From: Desulfuromonadales bacterium
GTDB lineage: Bacteria > Desulfobacterota > Desulfuromonadia > Desulfuromonadales > JAGXHI01
Direction: 5' to 3'
DNA: 64,000 bases
NCBI GenBank assembly: GCA_024636295.1
Contig: JAGXHI010000017.1
Span: 1-64,000 of the forward strand
Shown: piece after piece, positions 18,107 through 27,814 of the stretch
How positions within the stretch are numbered: position 1 is the stretch's first letter
Layout: every line of letters begins with the position of its first letter
Made by a program: the position numbers and the translations under genes
Notes under the pieces: model-generated
What the model was told of the DNA's origin: nothing
The model's input: the letters and a program-made list of their open reading frames with translations, nothing else
The model's database searches: none

Positions 18107-19369
18107 CTATTTTCCTTCTTTTCCATGGCGAGGCCCCCCGTGGTTGGTATCTTCAAGCAGTTCAACAGCCGTGCGCAGCGGGTTGCCATCACGTTCGATC
18201 TCCAGAACTGCAGTCTCGCCGGCGCTTTTCTGCTTGACGGCATACACGATGTCGAAGACATCCTGGACCGATTCTTCATCAAAGCGAATAACGATATCGC
18301 CTTTCTGAAGTCCTGCACGTGCGGCGTTGGAATCGGGAAGAACACTCTGGATGAGCACATTTCCATCCTCTTCGGCCAGCATGACTCCGAGTTTCACCCC
18401 CTTCTTTTCGAGATCCTCGTAGGCGATGAAATTGATGAAGTGGTAGGGGGGCATGGGGAACTCGGGCTTCTCGATATCCATCAGCCGATCCCGCTTGTCC
18501 TCGGGAACCTCGATTTCGCGCGAACCGATCAGGACATAGGAGGTGGGCAGACGACGGAACACCCGCCGGGGTATGCCGAAGCCGTAACGGATATGATTCC
18601 CTCCAGCCACCACCAGCATGTGCCGGTCCTCTCCTTCGGGACTCGTAAGATAGTGGGCGACGCTTTGCGCCATCGTCTCATCCCAGAGGGTCTGAACCCG
18701 CTGGAAGCTTTCCAGCTGACCGTTACCATGTGCGTGGTCGCCGAAAACAGCTTCGGTCATGGCGCGTTGGTAGGGGTCGGAGAGTTCCATATCGGGGACT
18801 TTTTTCCGCTGCTCCTCGGGAAGTTCCGCAAGTTCCGAAGCGCTGACCGCACGCACCATGTCTTTTCCGGCATTCAGGCCGATGACTGGAATTCCATGGT
18901 CCCGGGCGAAAACCAGCAGGTCCCGGTAGAAATCGAAATCCATGCGCCAGACGTTGAACCATCCTGATTTCCGCAGAAAATCCTTCTCATTGAGCTCACC
19001 TGCAATCCAACTGTCGAGAACTTCCTGCTGCTCGGGGGTGAACATCTCCATTCCCAAGGCAACTCGGCCGGGGTAGCGCTTCGCCATTGCCCGGAGCAGA
19101 GACAGCTCGAGCCGGTGGGAGGCGGGGTTGTCATGGGTCTCGCCGAGGTAGACAATCCGGGCGTCCAGAGCCGTCTCCAGCATCTGCTCCTCAGTGACGA
19201 AAAATCCCGTGGGAAGATGGAGAATATCTCCGATCCGGGGAGCCCTGGCAGGGGGATACGGTGTTTCAGGATCCGGGGCGGACATCGAGACGGGAACCGA
19301 TGCAGCGCAGCCGGTCAGAAGCACAAAAGACAGAAAAAAAAAGAGCCTGATAAATCGGCGACACAACAT
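18107..19369 (-). CDS. ChaN-like lipoprotein with C-terminal PDZ domain
   Basis: 420-residue predicted lipoprotein: signal plus lipobox VLLTGC (Cys ~21). A ChaN/Tiki-superfamily domain (haem-binding uptake family) spans ~55-300, with VYLGETHDNPASHRLELSLL, ALGMEMF, GLNAGKDMVRAVS and VVAGGNHIRYGFGIP. A PDZ domain covers ~325-405 (SNAARAGLQKGDIVIRFDEE). ChaN proteins bind haem and are tied to iron acquisition; the Tiki relatives are metalloproteases, so a peptidase role is an alternative. I use ATG 19369 behind CAGGAGA, not the TTG five codons earlier. It lies 19 bases after speD on the same strand, suggesting one operon. A link to polyamines is not obvious. Confidence 0.8.
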   Translation of the reverse strand: MLCRRFIRLFFFLSFVLLTGCAASVPVSMSAPDPETPYPPARAPRIGDILHLPTGFFVTEEQMLETALDARIVYLGETHDNPASHRLELSLLRAMAKRYPGRVALGMEMFTPEQQEVLDSWIAGELNEKDFLRKSGWFNVWRMDFDFYRDLLVFARDHGIPVIGLNAGKDMVRAVSASELAELPEEQRKKVPDMELSDPYQRAMTEAVFGDHAHGNGQLESFQRVQTLWDETMAQSVAHYLTSPEGEDRHMLVVAGGNHIRYGFGIPRRVFRRLPTSYVLIGSREIEVPEDKRDRLMDIEKPEFPMPPYHFINFIAYEDLEKKGVKLGVMLAEEDGNVLIQSVLPDSNAARAGLQKGDIVIRFDEESVQDVFDIVYAVKQKSAGETAVLEIERDGNPLRTAVELLEDTNHGGPRHGKEGK

Positions 19370-19388
19370 GGCGTTCTCCTGCAACAGG

Positions 19389-20252
19389 CTAAAAAATATT
19401 TTTTGAATAGAAGATCTCGGTCATTTCCTGTTTCAGTCTTTTCTTTACGCGCTCACTTTCGACCTCGTTCAGGTCGGAGGCGGCCGAGGCGAACAGATAA
19501 TTGTCGAGATCGAGATCGCTCAACACCATCTTGGTGTGAAAAAGATTCTCCTGGTAGATGTTGATGTCCACGCACTGGTAAAGCTCTAAAATGCTCCGGT
19601 CGATGAACTGCTGAATGGAATGAATCCTGTTGTCCATATAGACCTTTTTGCCCTTCACGTCCCGGGTGAATCCTCGGACCTTGTAATCCATCAGCACGAT
19701 ATCCGATTCGAAGGAGCGGACCAGGTGGTTGAGCGCTTTCAGCGGACTGATCCGGCCGCAGGTCGAGACGTCAACGTCCACACGGAAGGTGGAAATTCCC
19801 GTTCTGGAATCAGTCTCAGGATATGTGTGAATGCAGAGATGGCTTTTGTCCAGATGGGCCAGCACCTGCTCCGGCTTGGAATCAACGGGCTCCTCGGCAA
19901 TGAGAATCGTCACGCTGGCGCCCATGGGATCGTAATCCTGGCTGGAAATATTGAGGATGTTCGCCCCGATGATCTCCGCCACTTCCTGAAGAATCCGCAC
20001 CAGACGTTCGGAATTGTATTCCTCGTCGATGTAGGCCAGGTATTCCTTCCTGTCCTGCGGGGTTTTGGCGTAACAGATATCGTAGATGTTGAAGGACAGA
20101 GTCTTCGTCAGATTGTTGAAGCCACGCAGCTTGAGCTTTTTTGAGCTTCGTTTGCGCCGGGTGCTCTTTTTGGTGATCCCGCTTTTTTTAGAGGATGTCG
20201 TTTTTTTGGTGGCTGCGTTTTTTTTTGCAGTCGAATTTTTCTTTGTGGCCAT
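19389..20252 (-). CDS. speD: S-adenosylmethionine decarboxylase proenzyme, Lys-rich N-terminal tail
   Basis: 287-residue class 1A (E. coli-type) AdoMet decarboxylase, which makes decarboxylated AdoMet for spermidine synthesis. [20 protein letters not shown] marks the family start (~residue 40). Self-cleavage to form the pyruvoyl cofactor is expected at Lys136-Ser137 in [29 protein letters not shown] and [15 protein letters not shown] motifs (here [13 protein letters not shown]) are intact. Unusually, residues 1-39 are a Lys/Ser/Thr/Ala tail ([20 protein letters not shown]...) like histone H1 tails. The ATG at 20252 follows AAGGAGGT, so the tail is translated. No speE in the window; chaN-like gene follows by 19 bases. 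Confidence 0.93.
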   Translation of the reverse strand: MATKKNSTAKKNAATKKTTSSKKSGITKKSTRRKRSSKKLKLRGFNNLTKTLSFNIYDICYAKTPQDRKEYLAYIDEEYNSERLVRILQEVAEIIGANILNISSQDYDPMGASVTILIAEEPVDSKPEQVLAHLDKSHLCIHTYPETDSRTGISTFRVDVDVSTCGRISPLKALNHLVRSFESDIVLMDYKVRGFTRDVKGKKVYMDNRIHSIQQFIDRSILELYQCVDINIYQENLFHTKMVLSDLDLDNYLFASAASDLNEVESERVKKRLKQEMTEIFYSKNIF

Positions 20253-20309
20253 ACGCCCCGACCTCCTTCCTTGGAGACTGGAATTGAAGTTCTCCGAATA
20301 AACCCGCCC

Positions 20310-20339
20310 ATTAAACCACAGGCCGGAACCAGACGGCAA
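20310..20339 (-). promoter_or_regulatory. Candidate promoter for speD-chaN
   Basis: On the minus strand TTGCCG (20339-20334) and TTTAAT (20315-20310) are 18 bases apart, ~58 bases before the speD start. Confidence 0.4.
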
Positions 20340-20379
20340 GAGCGTGCGAAATCTTTTTTTCGTGGGACGTTTTACCTCG

Positions 20380-23300
20380 TCACTGTTGCGACTCAGTCCC
20401 CTTGGCCGCACGGCCGGTGATTTTCAGACGCAGATCCATAAGCAGGCTGAAAAGAGCGGGAACAAGAAGAAGGGTGAATACCGTGGACAGCGTGAGGCCG
20501 CCGATCACAACACTTCCCAGCCCCCGGTAGAGTTCGCTCCCCGCTCCGGGAAAAAGAACCAGCGGAAGCATGGCGAATGCCGAGGTGCCGACCGACATGA
20601 ATATGGGCCGGATTCGAGAGCGAACAGATTCGCGCAGGGCTTCACGGCTCTCCATTTCCTCGCTCCGCATGAAATTCAGAGTCTGATGCACGATGAGAAT
20701 GGCGTTGTTCACCACGGTTCCCACCAGGATAATGAAGCCGAGCATGGTCAGCACGTCCAGCGCCTGATAGGCCACCAGGGCGTTCACCAGCCAGAGCCCC
20801 AGAAAGCCTCCTCCCATGGCCAGGGGGATCGAGAACATGATGACAAAGGGATAAAAAAAGCTCTCGAACAGGGCCGCCATGAGCAGATAGGTGATGATCA
20901 GGGCGAGAACGAAGTTCCACTTGAGCACATCGAAAGTAATTCGGAGCTTGTCGGCCGTCCCGGCCAGCCGGACCCGCACATCCTTGCCCAGGACGCCCTG
21001 CTCACGGAAGGGTTCCAGAACCTCGCGCTCGATCGTATCCATGGCTGCGTCCAGAGGAATGTTCTCGGGCGGCCGGACCTGAATCGTAATGGTGCGCTGG
21101 CGTTCGACCCGGTTGATCTGCTCCGGTCCCGCGATGAGCTCCACCCGGGCCACGGAACCAAGGGGAAGACTGTCGCCTGAAGGGGTGCGAAGCAGCAGCC
21201 CGGCAACGTCCTGGGTGCGCGAGGCGAATCGCGTCTCACCTATTACTTTCAGGTCGAGTTCATTCCCTTCCACGTTCACGGTGCTTGCGATGGCGCCGTC
21301 GATCAGGGCGTCCACGACAATTCCGAGTTCCCGGGCGGACAGTCCCGCATCCGCCAGCCGCACCCGGTCCGGAATGACCCGGATCTCGGGGTTTCCCAGA
21401 TCAAGGCTCGGGATAGGGCGAAGCTGCGCTTCGGGCAGAACTTCCCTGATGGCGCCGAAAGCACGTCCACCGATCTCCACCAGGCGCTCCAGTTCGGGTC
21501 CGGAAAATTCAACGTCGATGCTCCTGCCTCCCGAGAGACCCCGCTCGAAAAGGGAGGACTGGGTGACGATGGCGATCATTCCCGGCACTTTCGAAAGCTC
21601 CTGTTGAAGGAACGGAATCAGCTCCCGGACACGGGAGGGCTCGACGGAGCGAACGCCCATGAAAATCTGCCTTCCGGAGGCCACATAGAAAAAATTTTGT
21701 ATCCGGGGCAGTCCTTGGAGCGGTTCCGAGTCCTCTTCCCACATCGGTCTGAGGTCGGATTCCAGTTCCTGGCCGATGCGGGTGAATTCATCCACATTGT
21801 ATCCCGGGGGCGGAATCAGGAGACTGATCAGAAGGTTCCGGTTGCCTGTGGGAAGGTATTCGGGTTTGGGCGCCAGGAACCAGGCGAGGCTCAGGGAAGC
21901 CGCGGTGAGGAGGACTACCACCAGCAGGCGGGCGACCACCGAGCCGCTGATGCGGTAGTTTAATTCGGCGATGGAATCGGCGAATTGTTCCGCGAGAATC
22001 GTCAGGCCGAAAAGATTGTGGAACCCGTGCCGCCGCCGATGACGCTTCTCCAGTGATTTTCCGCCGAGGATACGGGCGGCATAGGAAGGAATCACGGAAA
22101 TCGACACCACCAGCGAAAGGGCCACTGCTCCGCAGATGGCCAGGGCGATATCGCGGAAAAGCTGCCCCACCTCCTCGACGATGAAAAGAATCGGCAGGAA
22201 AACGGCAATCGTGGTCAGGGTCGAGGAGAGCACGGCGCCCCAGACCTCGCGGGTGCCGTTGAGGGCCGCGGGCCCTCTCTCCTCTCCCATCTGCCGATGC
22301 CGATATATGTTTTCCAGCACGACGATGGCATTGTCCACCACGATTCCCACGGCGAAGGCGAGTCCGGCAAGAGATATGACATTGATCGTGCGGCCGAACA
22401 GGTTCATGACGATGAAGGTGCCGATAATGGAAATGGGAATGGCCGTGGAGACGATCAGGACCGAAGAGAAGGAGCGCAGAAAAAGCGTCAGGATCAGGAT
22501 GGCGAGCGTTCCCCCGACCCACAGGTTCTGCAGGACGAGATCGATGGCGGAATGAATGTAATCCGTCTCGTCATAGACCTGGGTGAGAACCAGTCCGTTG
22601 TCCTTTAGAACCCCCTCGTTCAGTTCCCGCAGAGCCTCCTTCAGCATTTCCATCACTTCAAGGACGTTCGAATCGCTTTCGCGCTGGACATTGATCGCCA
22701 TGGCCGGCTCCCCGTTCTGGCGAACCGAAACGGTGGCGCGCTCGTATCCGAACCGCGCCCTGGCGATGTCCCCCACGAAAATACGCTCGCCTGAAGCGGT
22801 TCTCAGAGCGACCTTCTCCACCTCGGCCGGATTTTCGAATTCGGCCAGCGTTCGAACGATGTATCGGCGTTTGCCCTCGTCGAAGCTGCCGGCGGAGATG
22901 TTGACGTTCTGCAGATCGAGAGTAAGGATGAGATCCTGGAGGGTGAGACCGTAGCCGGAGAGACGCTCTGGATCGACGACGACATGGAGCTCGCGTTCGC
23001 GCCCACCGCGGATATTGCTGCGCGCAACCCCCGGCACCCGCTCAAAGCGAGCCTTGATGTTGTCCTCCGCGAAGATCAGATAGGAATCTATAGGACGATC
23101 GTTTTCCGGCAGGGGCTTGAGAATAAACCAGGCAACAGGCTGGTCCTCGGTGTTCACCGCCGAAATCACTGGTTTGTCGGCGTCAGGCGGGATATCCCGA
23201 ACCTGATCGAGGGCGTTGCTCACCTTGAGGAGAGCGGCATCCATGTCCGTGCCGGGCAGGAAGGTCAGGAGGATGCGCCCCCCGCTGTCGCGGGACTCGG

Positions 23301-23544
23301 ATTCCATCTCAACGATGCCCTCCACGCCCTTGAGCATATCCTCCTGGCGCTGGACGATTTCCTTCTCCACGTCCTCGGGACTGGCGCCTGGCCAGGTGGT
23401 GGAAACGGTGATTTCGGGACGAGCCACTTCGGGGGTGAGCTGAACAGGGGTTCGGAGAAGGGAAATGAATCCGAAGAGGAGGACCAGCAGGACTCCGACC
23501 GTCACGCCGACCTGCCTGTGAATGGACGTATCGATCAGACCCAT
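20380..23544 (-). CDS. RND-family efflux transporter, inner-membrane permease
   Basis: 1054-residue RND pump with the AcrB-like plan: an N-terminal membrane helix ([20 protein letters not shown]), a large periplasmic loop, a TM2-6 block with the proton-relay motif [20 protein letters not shown], a second periplasmic loop and a TM8-12 block ([21 protein letters not shown]). The [13 protein letters not shown] stretch and [20 protein letters not shown] are typical of multidrug/HAE-type members. I choose ATG 23544, with GAGG 9 bases upstream, over the ATG at 23559. The adaptor gene lies 81 bases upstream in the same orientation; no outer-membrane TolC-type gene is adjacent. Substrate unknown. Confidence 0.92.
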   Translation of the reverse strand: MGLIDTSIHRQVGVTVGVLLVLLFGFISLLRTPVQLTPEVARPEITVSTTWPGASPEDVEKEIVQRQEDMLKGVEGIVEMESESRDSGGRILLTFLPGTDMDAALLKVSNALDQVRDIPPDADKPVISAVNTEDQPVAWFILKPLPENDRPIDSYLIFAEDNIKARFERVPGVARSNIRGGRERELHVVVDPERLSGYGLTLQDLILTLDLQNVNISAGSFDEGKRRYIVRTLAEFENPAEVEKVALRTASGERIFVGDIARARFGYERATVSVRQNGEPAMAINVQRESDSNVLEVMEMLKEALRELNEGVLKDNGLVLTQVYDETDYIHSAIDLVLQNLWVGGTLAILILTLFLRSFSSVLIVSTAIPISIIGTFIVMNLFGRTINVISLAGLAFAVGIVVDNAIVVLENIYRHRQMGEERGPAALNGTREVWGAVLSSTLTTIAVFLPILFIVEEVGQLFRDIALAICGAVALSLVVSISVIPSYAARILGGKSLEKRHRRRHGFHNLFGLTILAEQFADSIAELNYRISGSVVARLLVVVLLTAASLSLAWFLAPKPEYLPTGNRNLLISLLIPPPGYNVDEFTRIGQELESDLRPMWEEDSEPLQGLPRIQNFFYVASGRQIFMGVRSVEPSRVRELIPFLQQELSKVPGMIAIVTQSSLFERGLSGGRSIDVEFSGPELERLVEIGGRAFGAIREVLPEAQLRPIPSLDLGNPEIRVIPDRVRLADAGLSARELGIVVDALIDGAIASTVNVEGNELDLKVIGETRFASRTQDVAGLLLRTPSGDSLPLGSVARVELIAGPEQINRVERQRTITIQVRPPENIPLDAAMDTIEREVLEPFREQGVLGKDVRVRLAGTADKLRITFDVLKWNFVLALIITYLLMAALFESFFYPFVIMFSIPLAMGGGFLGLWLVNALVAYQALDVLTMLGFIILVGTVVNNAILIVHQTLNFMRSEEMESREALRESVRSRIRPIFMSVGTSAFAMLPLVLFPGAGSELYRGLGSVVIGGLTLSTVFTLLLVPALFSLLMDLRLKITGRAAKGTESQQ

Positions 23545-23625
23545 ATGATCTCGCCTCATTTATTCGGCGACCGGTTTCCAAAGGCCGGTTCCGGCGCCCT
23601 CAGGGAGAAACTTCTATTGATCTTT

Positions 23626-24729
23626 TTATTCGGGGCGCTTCGCCTCCCGGATGTTCTGGCCCGGGCGCAGGCGTTCATTCCCCCGGATCACGACCCGGTC
23701 CCCGGCGGACAATCCGTTTTCGCCGAGCGGTTCCACCGCATAATGATCCCCGTGGGTTCCAAGGATATTAACCGGAACAAGAATCGCTTGTCCCTCCTCG
23801 ACTTTAACGATATGTCCGCCTCCTCCGGGCTGGGGAACAAAGGCATCCTTGGGGAGGAGTAATGCAGTATCGGGGATGTCGGTGAAGAAGGTGACCCGAG
23901 ACAGCATGCCGGACATTATACGGTTGTCGGGATTTTTAACGGAGATCTGCACAGGGAATGTACGGGAGGCGGTGTCCGCTCGGGGAACAATGGCCGTTAC
24001 CTCTCCGGAAAAGGTCTCGCCGGGGAGAGCATCGAAGCCCACCTCGGCCGTATCTCCGACGGAAATTCCGGAAATCCGCCGTTCGGGCACCGGAACCATG
24101 ATATGCATGACGGAAAGATCGGCCAGGAGAACGACCGGATCCCCCTCGCTCAGCCATTGACCCGTTTCTGTCCGCTCCTCCACCACCCGTCCGGCAAAGG
24201 GCGCTTCGACCGTCATTCGCTGCAGCCGGTCCTTCTGAATGCGGATGCGTGCCTGAATTTGTTGGGCCTGGCGCCGGAGGGCGTCGACTTCCGTACGTCG
24301 AGACTGCAGTTCTTCCTCCGAAATAAATTTTTGAGCGAAAAGGCCTTCCGCCCGCTTCAGGTCGGATTCGGCCTTTTCGATCCGGGCCTGAACTTCCTTC
24401 AGCCGGGACCGACTTTCCTGGAGCTCGAGTTCCGCCGGAAGAGTCCGCAATGTAACGATTTCGGCGCCTTTGGGTACATGCTCTCCTTTGCGGACCTTCA
24501 ATTGCGTCACAAGTCCTTCCATCTCAGCCGCGATGGCGGCCTGATAGCGGGGCTCTGAGGTTCCAATCAACGTTTGGGGAGACTGTACCCTTTCTTCAAC
24601 GACGGGAGCTGTAACCACCAGAGCGGGAGGCGGCCCCTGTGGCCCGGGATCTTTTTTATTCTGCGCGGCGGCGGGGAAAAGGAATGCCAGAGAAAAAAAG
24701 ATGAGAACCAACAGGAAAACGGCGCGCAT
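23626..24729 (-). CDS. RND efflux membrane fusion (adaptor) protein
   Basis: 367-residue periplasmic adaptor. Residues 1-22 are a signal peptide (MRAVFLLVLIFFSLAFLFPAAAQ-type; no lipobox Cys, so not a lipoprotein). It then has a lipoyl-like half (VTQLKVRKGEHVPKGAEIVT), a coiled-coil hairpin (~100-175, AELELQESRSRLKEVQARIE), the second lipoyl half (VEAPFAGRVVEERTETGQWL), a beta-barrel and a membrane-proximal domain. I prefer ATG 24729 behind GGGAAGGG to a longer frame from 24786. It precedes the RND permease by 81 bases and bridges it to an outer-membrane channel encoded elsewhere. Confidence 0.9.
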   Translation of the reverse strand: MRAVFLLVLIFFSLAFLFPAAAQNKKDPGPQGPPPALVVTAPVVEERVQSPQTLIGTSEPRYQAAIAAEMEGLVTQLKVRKGEHVPKGAEIVTLRTLPAELELQESRSRLKEVQARIEKAESDLKRAEGLFAQKFISEEELQSRRTEVDALRRQAQQIQARIRIQKDRLQRMTVEAPFAGRVVEERTETGQWLSEGDPVVLLADLSVMHIMVPVPERRISGISVGDTAEVGFDALPGETFSGEVTAIVPRADTASRTFPVQISVKNPDNRIMSGMLSRVTFFTDIPDTALLLPKDAFVPQPGGGGHIVKVEEGQAILVPVNILGTHGDHYAVEPLGENGLSAGDRVVIRGNERLRPGQNIREAKRPE

Positions 24730-24796
24730 GGGGATACCCTTCCCGTCGAACATTCCCGTTCCCGGGATTTCGATGAAAAATATCAATCAAAATAAT

Positions 24797-24825
24797 AATA
24801 ATTCATGAAAACGGAAAGCTGTCAA
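24797..24825 (-). promoter_or_regulatory. Candidate sigma70 promoter for the RND operon
   Basis: On the minus strand a consensus TTGACA (24825-24820) is followed after 17 bases by ATTATT (24802-24797); TATTAT two bases further is an alternative -10. It lies between thiC and the adaptor gene. Confidence 0.5.
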
Positions 24826-24851
24826 GGGGGGTGCGCCGGATTCCGCAGGGG

Positions 24852-26153
24852 TCAGTCGCCTGCGATGATTTCGGCTGACTTGTTCATGACCTTGTAGGCG
24901 CAGAATTCACCGCACATCGTGCAGGCGCCATGGGCTTCGTCCACTCCCGATTCGGCCCGCAGACGACGGGCCCTGGCAGGATCCAGTGCGTGGGAAAATT
25001 GTCCTTCCCAATCGAGTTTCTTGCGGCAGCGGGACATGGCCGCATCCTTTTCCATCGCTCCGGGAATCCCTTTGGCGATATCGGCGGCATGGGCAGCGAT
25101 ACGGCTGGCGATCACTCCTTCGTGAACGTCCTCCACCGTCGGCAGACGCAGATGTTCGCTCGGTGTGACGTAACAGAGAAAATCGGCTCCCGCTGCGGCG
25201 GCAATGGCTCCTCCGATGGCGCAGGTGATGTGATCGTAGCCCGGGGCGATGTCGGTGACCAGGGGACCCAGAACATAGAAGGGAGCGCCGTGGCAGAGGC
25301 GTTTCTGCAACTGAATATTGGCCTGGATCTGGTGCAGAGGCACATGGCCCGGACCCTCGATCATGACCTGGACGCCTGCATTCCAAGCCCGCTGGGTCAG
25401 TTCGCCCAGGACGATCAATTCCTGAATCTGCGCCCGGTCGGTGGCATCGGCAATGCACCCGGGGCGGAACCCGTCCCCCAGTGAAAGCACTGCGTCATAG
25501 GGTCGGACGATCTCCAGGAGTCGATCGAAATGCTCGAAAAGAGGGTTTTCCGCCTCATTGTGCAGCATCCATTCAATGGTGAAAGAGCCCCCCCGGGAAA
25601 CGACGTCCATGATGCGGCCTTCGTTCCTCATCCGCTCGAAGGTGCCGCGGGTCACCCCGCAGTGGACGGTGATGAAATCAACTCCGTCATCAAGGTGCTT
25701 CACCACCCCTTCGAAGATGTCCTCCACGGTCATATCCACAATGGCTTTTTTCTTCTTCAGGACCGCGTCCAGAGCCGCCTGGTAGAGAGGAACGCTGCCG
25801 ATGCAGGCCTCCGTTTCGGCAATGACTGCCTGGCGGATGTCATCGACCGGACCGCCGGTGGATAAATCCATGAGGGCGTCGGCGCCCGCGGAGACGGCGA
25901 CCCGAGCCTTCTCCAGTTCCTTGTCGACACTGGTGTCGTCCTTGCTGGTTCCGATGTTGGCGTTGACTTTGGTACGCAGACCGTGACCGACCGCCAGAGC
26001 AATGCCTCCGGAACGGCGAGTGTTATGGCAGATGATCACCCTGCCTTCCGCAATGCGCTCGCGGAGGATTTCCGCATTGATGCCCTCGGCCTCGGCAGCC
26101 TTCCGCATGAGATCTGTAACGACGCCCCTGCGGGCGGATTCGAGCTGGGTCAT
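24852..26153 (-). CDS. thiC: Phosphomethylpyrimidine synthase ThiC
   Basis: 433-residue radical-SAM enzyme that rearranges aminoimidazole ribotide into HMP-phosphate, the pyrimidine half of thiamin. Motifs: NANIGTSKDD, ALMDLSTGGPVDDIR, GVDFITVHCGVTRGTF, MIEGPGHVPLHQI, FYVLGPLVTDIAPGYDHIT and the C-terminal cluster-binding CTMCGEFCAYK (CxxCxxxxC). Length is typical of the shorter ThiC form. The start ATG follows AAGAGGA. It lies 178 bases downstream of thiED on the same strand, with no riboswitch of its own visible, so it may depend on the thiED transcript. Confidence 0.96.
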   Translation of the reverse strand: MTQLESARRGVVTDLMRKAAEAEGINAEILRERIAEGRVIICHNTRRSGGIALAVGHGLRTKVNANIGTSKDDTSVDKELEKARVAVSAGADALMDLSTGGPVDDIRQAVIAETEACIGSVPLYQAALDAVLKKKKAIVDMTVEDIFEGVVKHLDDGVDFITVHCGVTRGTFERMRNEGRIMDVVSRGGSFTIEWMLHNEAENPLFEHFDRLLEIVRPYDAVLSLGDGFRPGCIADATDRAQIQELIVLGELTQRAWNAGVQVMIEGPGHVPLHQIQANIQLQKRLCHGAPFYVLGPLVTDIAPGYDHITCAIGGAIAAAAGADFLCYVTPSEHLRLPTVEDVHEGVIASRIAAHAADIAKGIPGAMEKDAAMSRCRKKLDWEGQFSHALDPARARRLRAESGVDEAHGACTMCGEFCAYKVMNKSAEIIAGD

Positions 26154-26175
26154 GATAATCCTCTTGAAAGAAAAA

Positions 26176-26218
26176 AGTGAGCAGTGATCAGTGAGCAGTA
26201 ATGCTTTTTCCGCTCACT
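26176..26218. repeat. Direct and inverted GTGAGC repeats between thiED and thiC
   Basis: AGTGAGCAGTGATC (26176-26189) is followed immediately by the near copy AGTGAGCAGTAATG (26190-26203). GCTCACT (26212-26218) is inverted to both, so a hairpin can form. Two further CGCTCAC copies overlap the 3' end of thiED (26322-26335). Confidence 0.45.
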
Positions 26219-26331
26219 GTCGGCCGCTTGCTGCGGGGGTTATTCAGGCTGGAGCAGCCTCCGTTTTGATTTCGTCGCACGGGCCCAGGGGGCGGATTGT
26301 GGGCGGGGGAGGCGGTTTTCCCGCTCACCGC

Positions 26332-27747
26332 TCACGGGTTTAATGCTTTTGCCGCCTCCCAATGATTGACCGGTCCATGTCCCCCGCCCATGGGGAGGGC
26401 GGTGCGGATGGCTTCGGAAATGAAAATTTTCGCCTGTCCGACCGCTTCTCGAAGCGGCAGGCCCTGAGCCAGAAAGGAAGCGATCGCCGCGGCGAAAGTA
26501 CAGCCGGTGCCATGGGTATTCAATATATTGAACCGCGACCCGGGAAAACGCAGGAACTTCCCTTCTGCGAGCAGAAGCAGATCGATCGCCTCCCCCTGAA
26601 GGTGACCTCCCTTGACGAGAACATTTCGCGCGCCCATCTCCCGCAGGCGCAGGGCGGCCTCTTCCATCGTCTTTTCCGAAGAGATCTGAATTCCGGTCAA
26701 AGCCTCGGCCTCATGAAGATTCGGAGTGAGCAGGTAACTGACCGGGAGAAGTTTTTTCCTTACGGCCTCCACCGCCTCCGACTGGAGAAGCGGTGATCCT
26801 CCCTTTGCAATCATGACGGGGTCCACCACCGCCGGTAGGGCATGCACCTCGATTTCATGTGCAACTACCTCGACGATTTCCGCGGTGTTCAGCATGCCCG
26901 TCTTGATTATGTCCGCGCCCAGATCGGAGAGAACCGCCTCGATCTGCTCACGAACGAATTCCGCCGGGACGCGATGAATGCCACGGACGCCCAGGGTGTT
27001 CTGTGCCGTCAGGGCCGTCAGGGCGCTCATTCCGTAGGACCCCAGAAGCGTTGCCGTCTTGAGGTCCGCCTGAATGCCGGCGCCGCCTCCCGAATCGGAG
27101 CCCGCGATCGTCAGGACCCTTCCCCGGGGAAACGGATTCCGCCTGTTGAACTGCAGGGCGATCTCCCGCGCCGCAATCGCGGGGGAGGAATCGCCCATGA
27201 CGGCGGAGACGACCGCCAGAGCATCCGCGCCCGCATCGATGACCTCTGCCGCACGATCCCGGGTGATTCCGCCGATGGCGACGATGGGGATTCCCACTTC
27301 CTTCCTTACCCTTCTCAGTGTTTCCGGACCGATGAGGAGGTGATCGGGTTTGGTATCTGTGGGATACATGCTGCCGAGGCCGATATAATCGGCGCCATCG
27401 CTCTCGGCTCTCTTTGCCTGCTCCAATGTCCGGGCGGAGAGGCCGACGATTTTCGCCGGCCCCAGAATTCTGCGAGCCTCTGTCGCGGATCCGTCGCCCT
27501 GGCCCAGGTGCACTCCGTCCGCACCGCACTGGAGAGCGATTTCCGGAGAATCGTTGACCAGGAAGATCACTTTATGGCTGCGGCAGAGTTCTTTCAGCTG
27601 CCGGCCCAGGGTAATCTGTTGGGCGGAGGAAAGGCTCTTGTCCCGGTATTGCAGAACTCGAACGCCTCCCCGCAGAGCGTCCCGGACCCGGTCGATCAAC
27701 CTGCCGTCCCGGTCATCGTCGGTAATGAGATAAAGCCCTTTTATCAA
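26332..27747 (-). CDS. thiED: Bifunctional thiamin-phosphate synthase / HMP(-P) kinase (ThiE-ThiD fusion)
   Basis: 471-residue fusion. Residues ~1-208 are ThiE, which joins HMP-PP to HET-P: LYLITDD, VRVLQYRDKS, VNDSPEIALQCGADGVHLGQ, GLSARTLEQAKRAESDGADY and AIGGI. Residues ~212-471 are ThiD, which phosphorylates HMP to HMP-PP: LTIAGSDSGGGAGIQADLKT, MLNTAEIV, DPVMIAKGG, TPNLHEAEALTG and the anion-hole motif THGTGCTFAAAIAS. The start is TTG 27747 with GGAG upstream. A TPP riboswitch and attenuator precede it. Fusion puts the two consecutive HMP-P steps in one chain. Confidence 0.96.
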   Translation of the reverse strand: MIKGLYLITDDDRDGRLIDRVRDALRGGVRVLQYRDKSLSSAQQITLGRQLKELCRSHKVIFLVNDSPEIALQCGADGVHLGQGDGSATEARRILGPAKIVGLSARTLEQAKRAESDGADYIGLGSMYPTDTKPDHLLIGPETLRRVRKEVGIPIVAIGGITRDRAAEVIDAGADALAVVSAVMGDSSPAIAAREIALQFNRRNPFPRGRVLTIAGSDSGGGAGIQADLKTATLLGSYGMSALTALTAQNTLGVRGIHRVPAEFVREQIEAVLSDLGADIIKTGMLNTAEIVEVVAHEIEVHALPAVVDPVMIAKGGSPLLQSEAVEAVRKKLLPVSYLLTPNLHEAEALTGIQISSEKTMEEAALRLREMGARNVLVKGGHLQGEAIDLLLLAEGKFLRFPGSRFNILNTHGTGCTFAAAIASFLAQGLPLREAVGQAKIFISEAIRTALPMGGGHGPVNHWEAAKALNP

Positions 27748-27759
27748 TTCCTATTCTCC

Positions 27760-27794
27760 AAATAAAAAGCCGCGGCCCGTAAAAGGCGCGGCGG
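27760..27794 (-). terminator. Attenuator terminator downstream of the TPP riboswitch
   Basis: In the transcript GCCGCGCC pairs, with one bulge, with GGCCGCGG, followed by CTTTTTATTT, between the riboswitch and the thiED start. This fits transcriptional attenuation when TPP is bound; the mechanism is inferred. Confidence 0.7.
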
Positions 27795-27814
27795 AGGGGA
27801 CGATTCAGCTCTTC

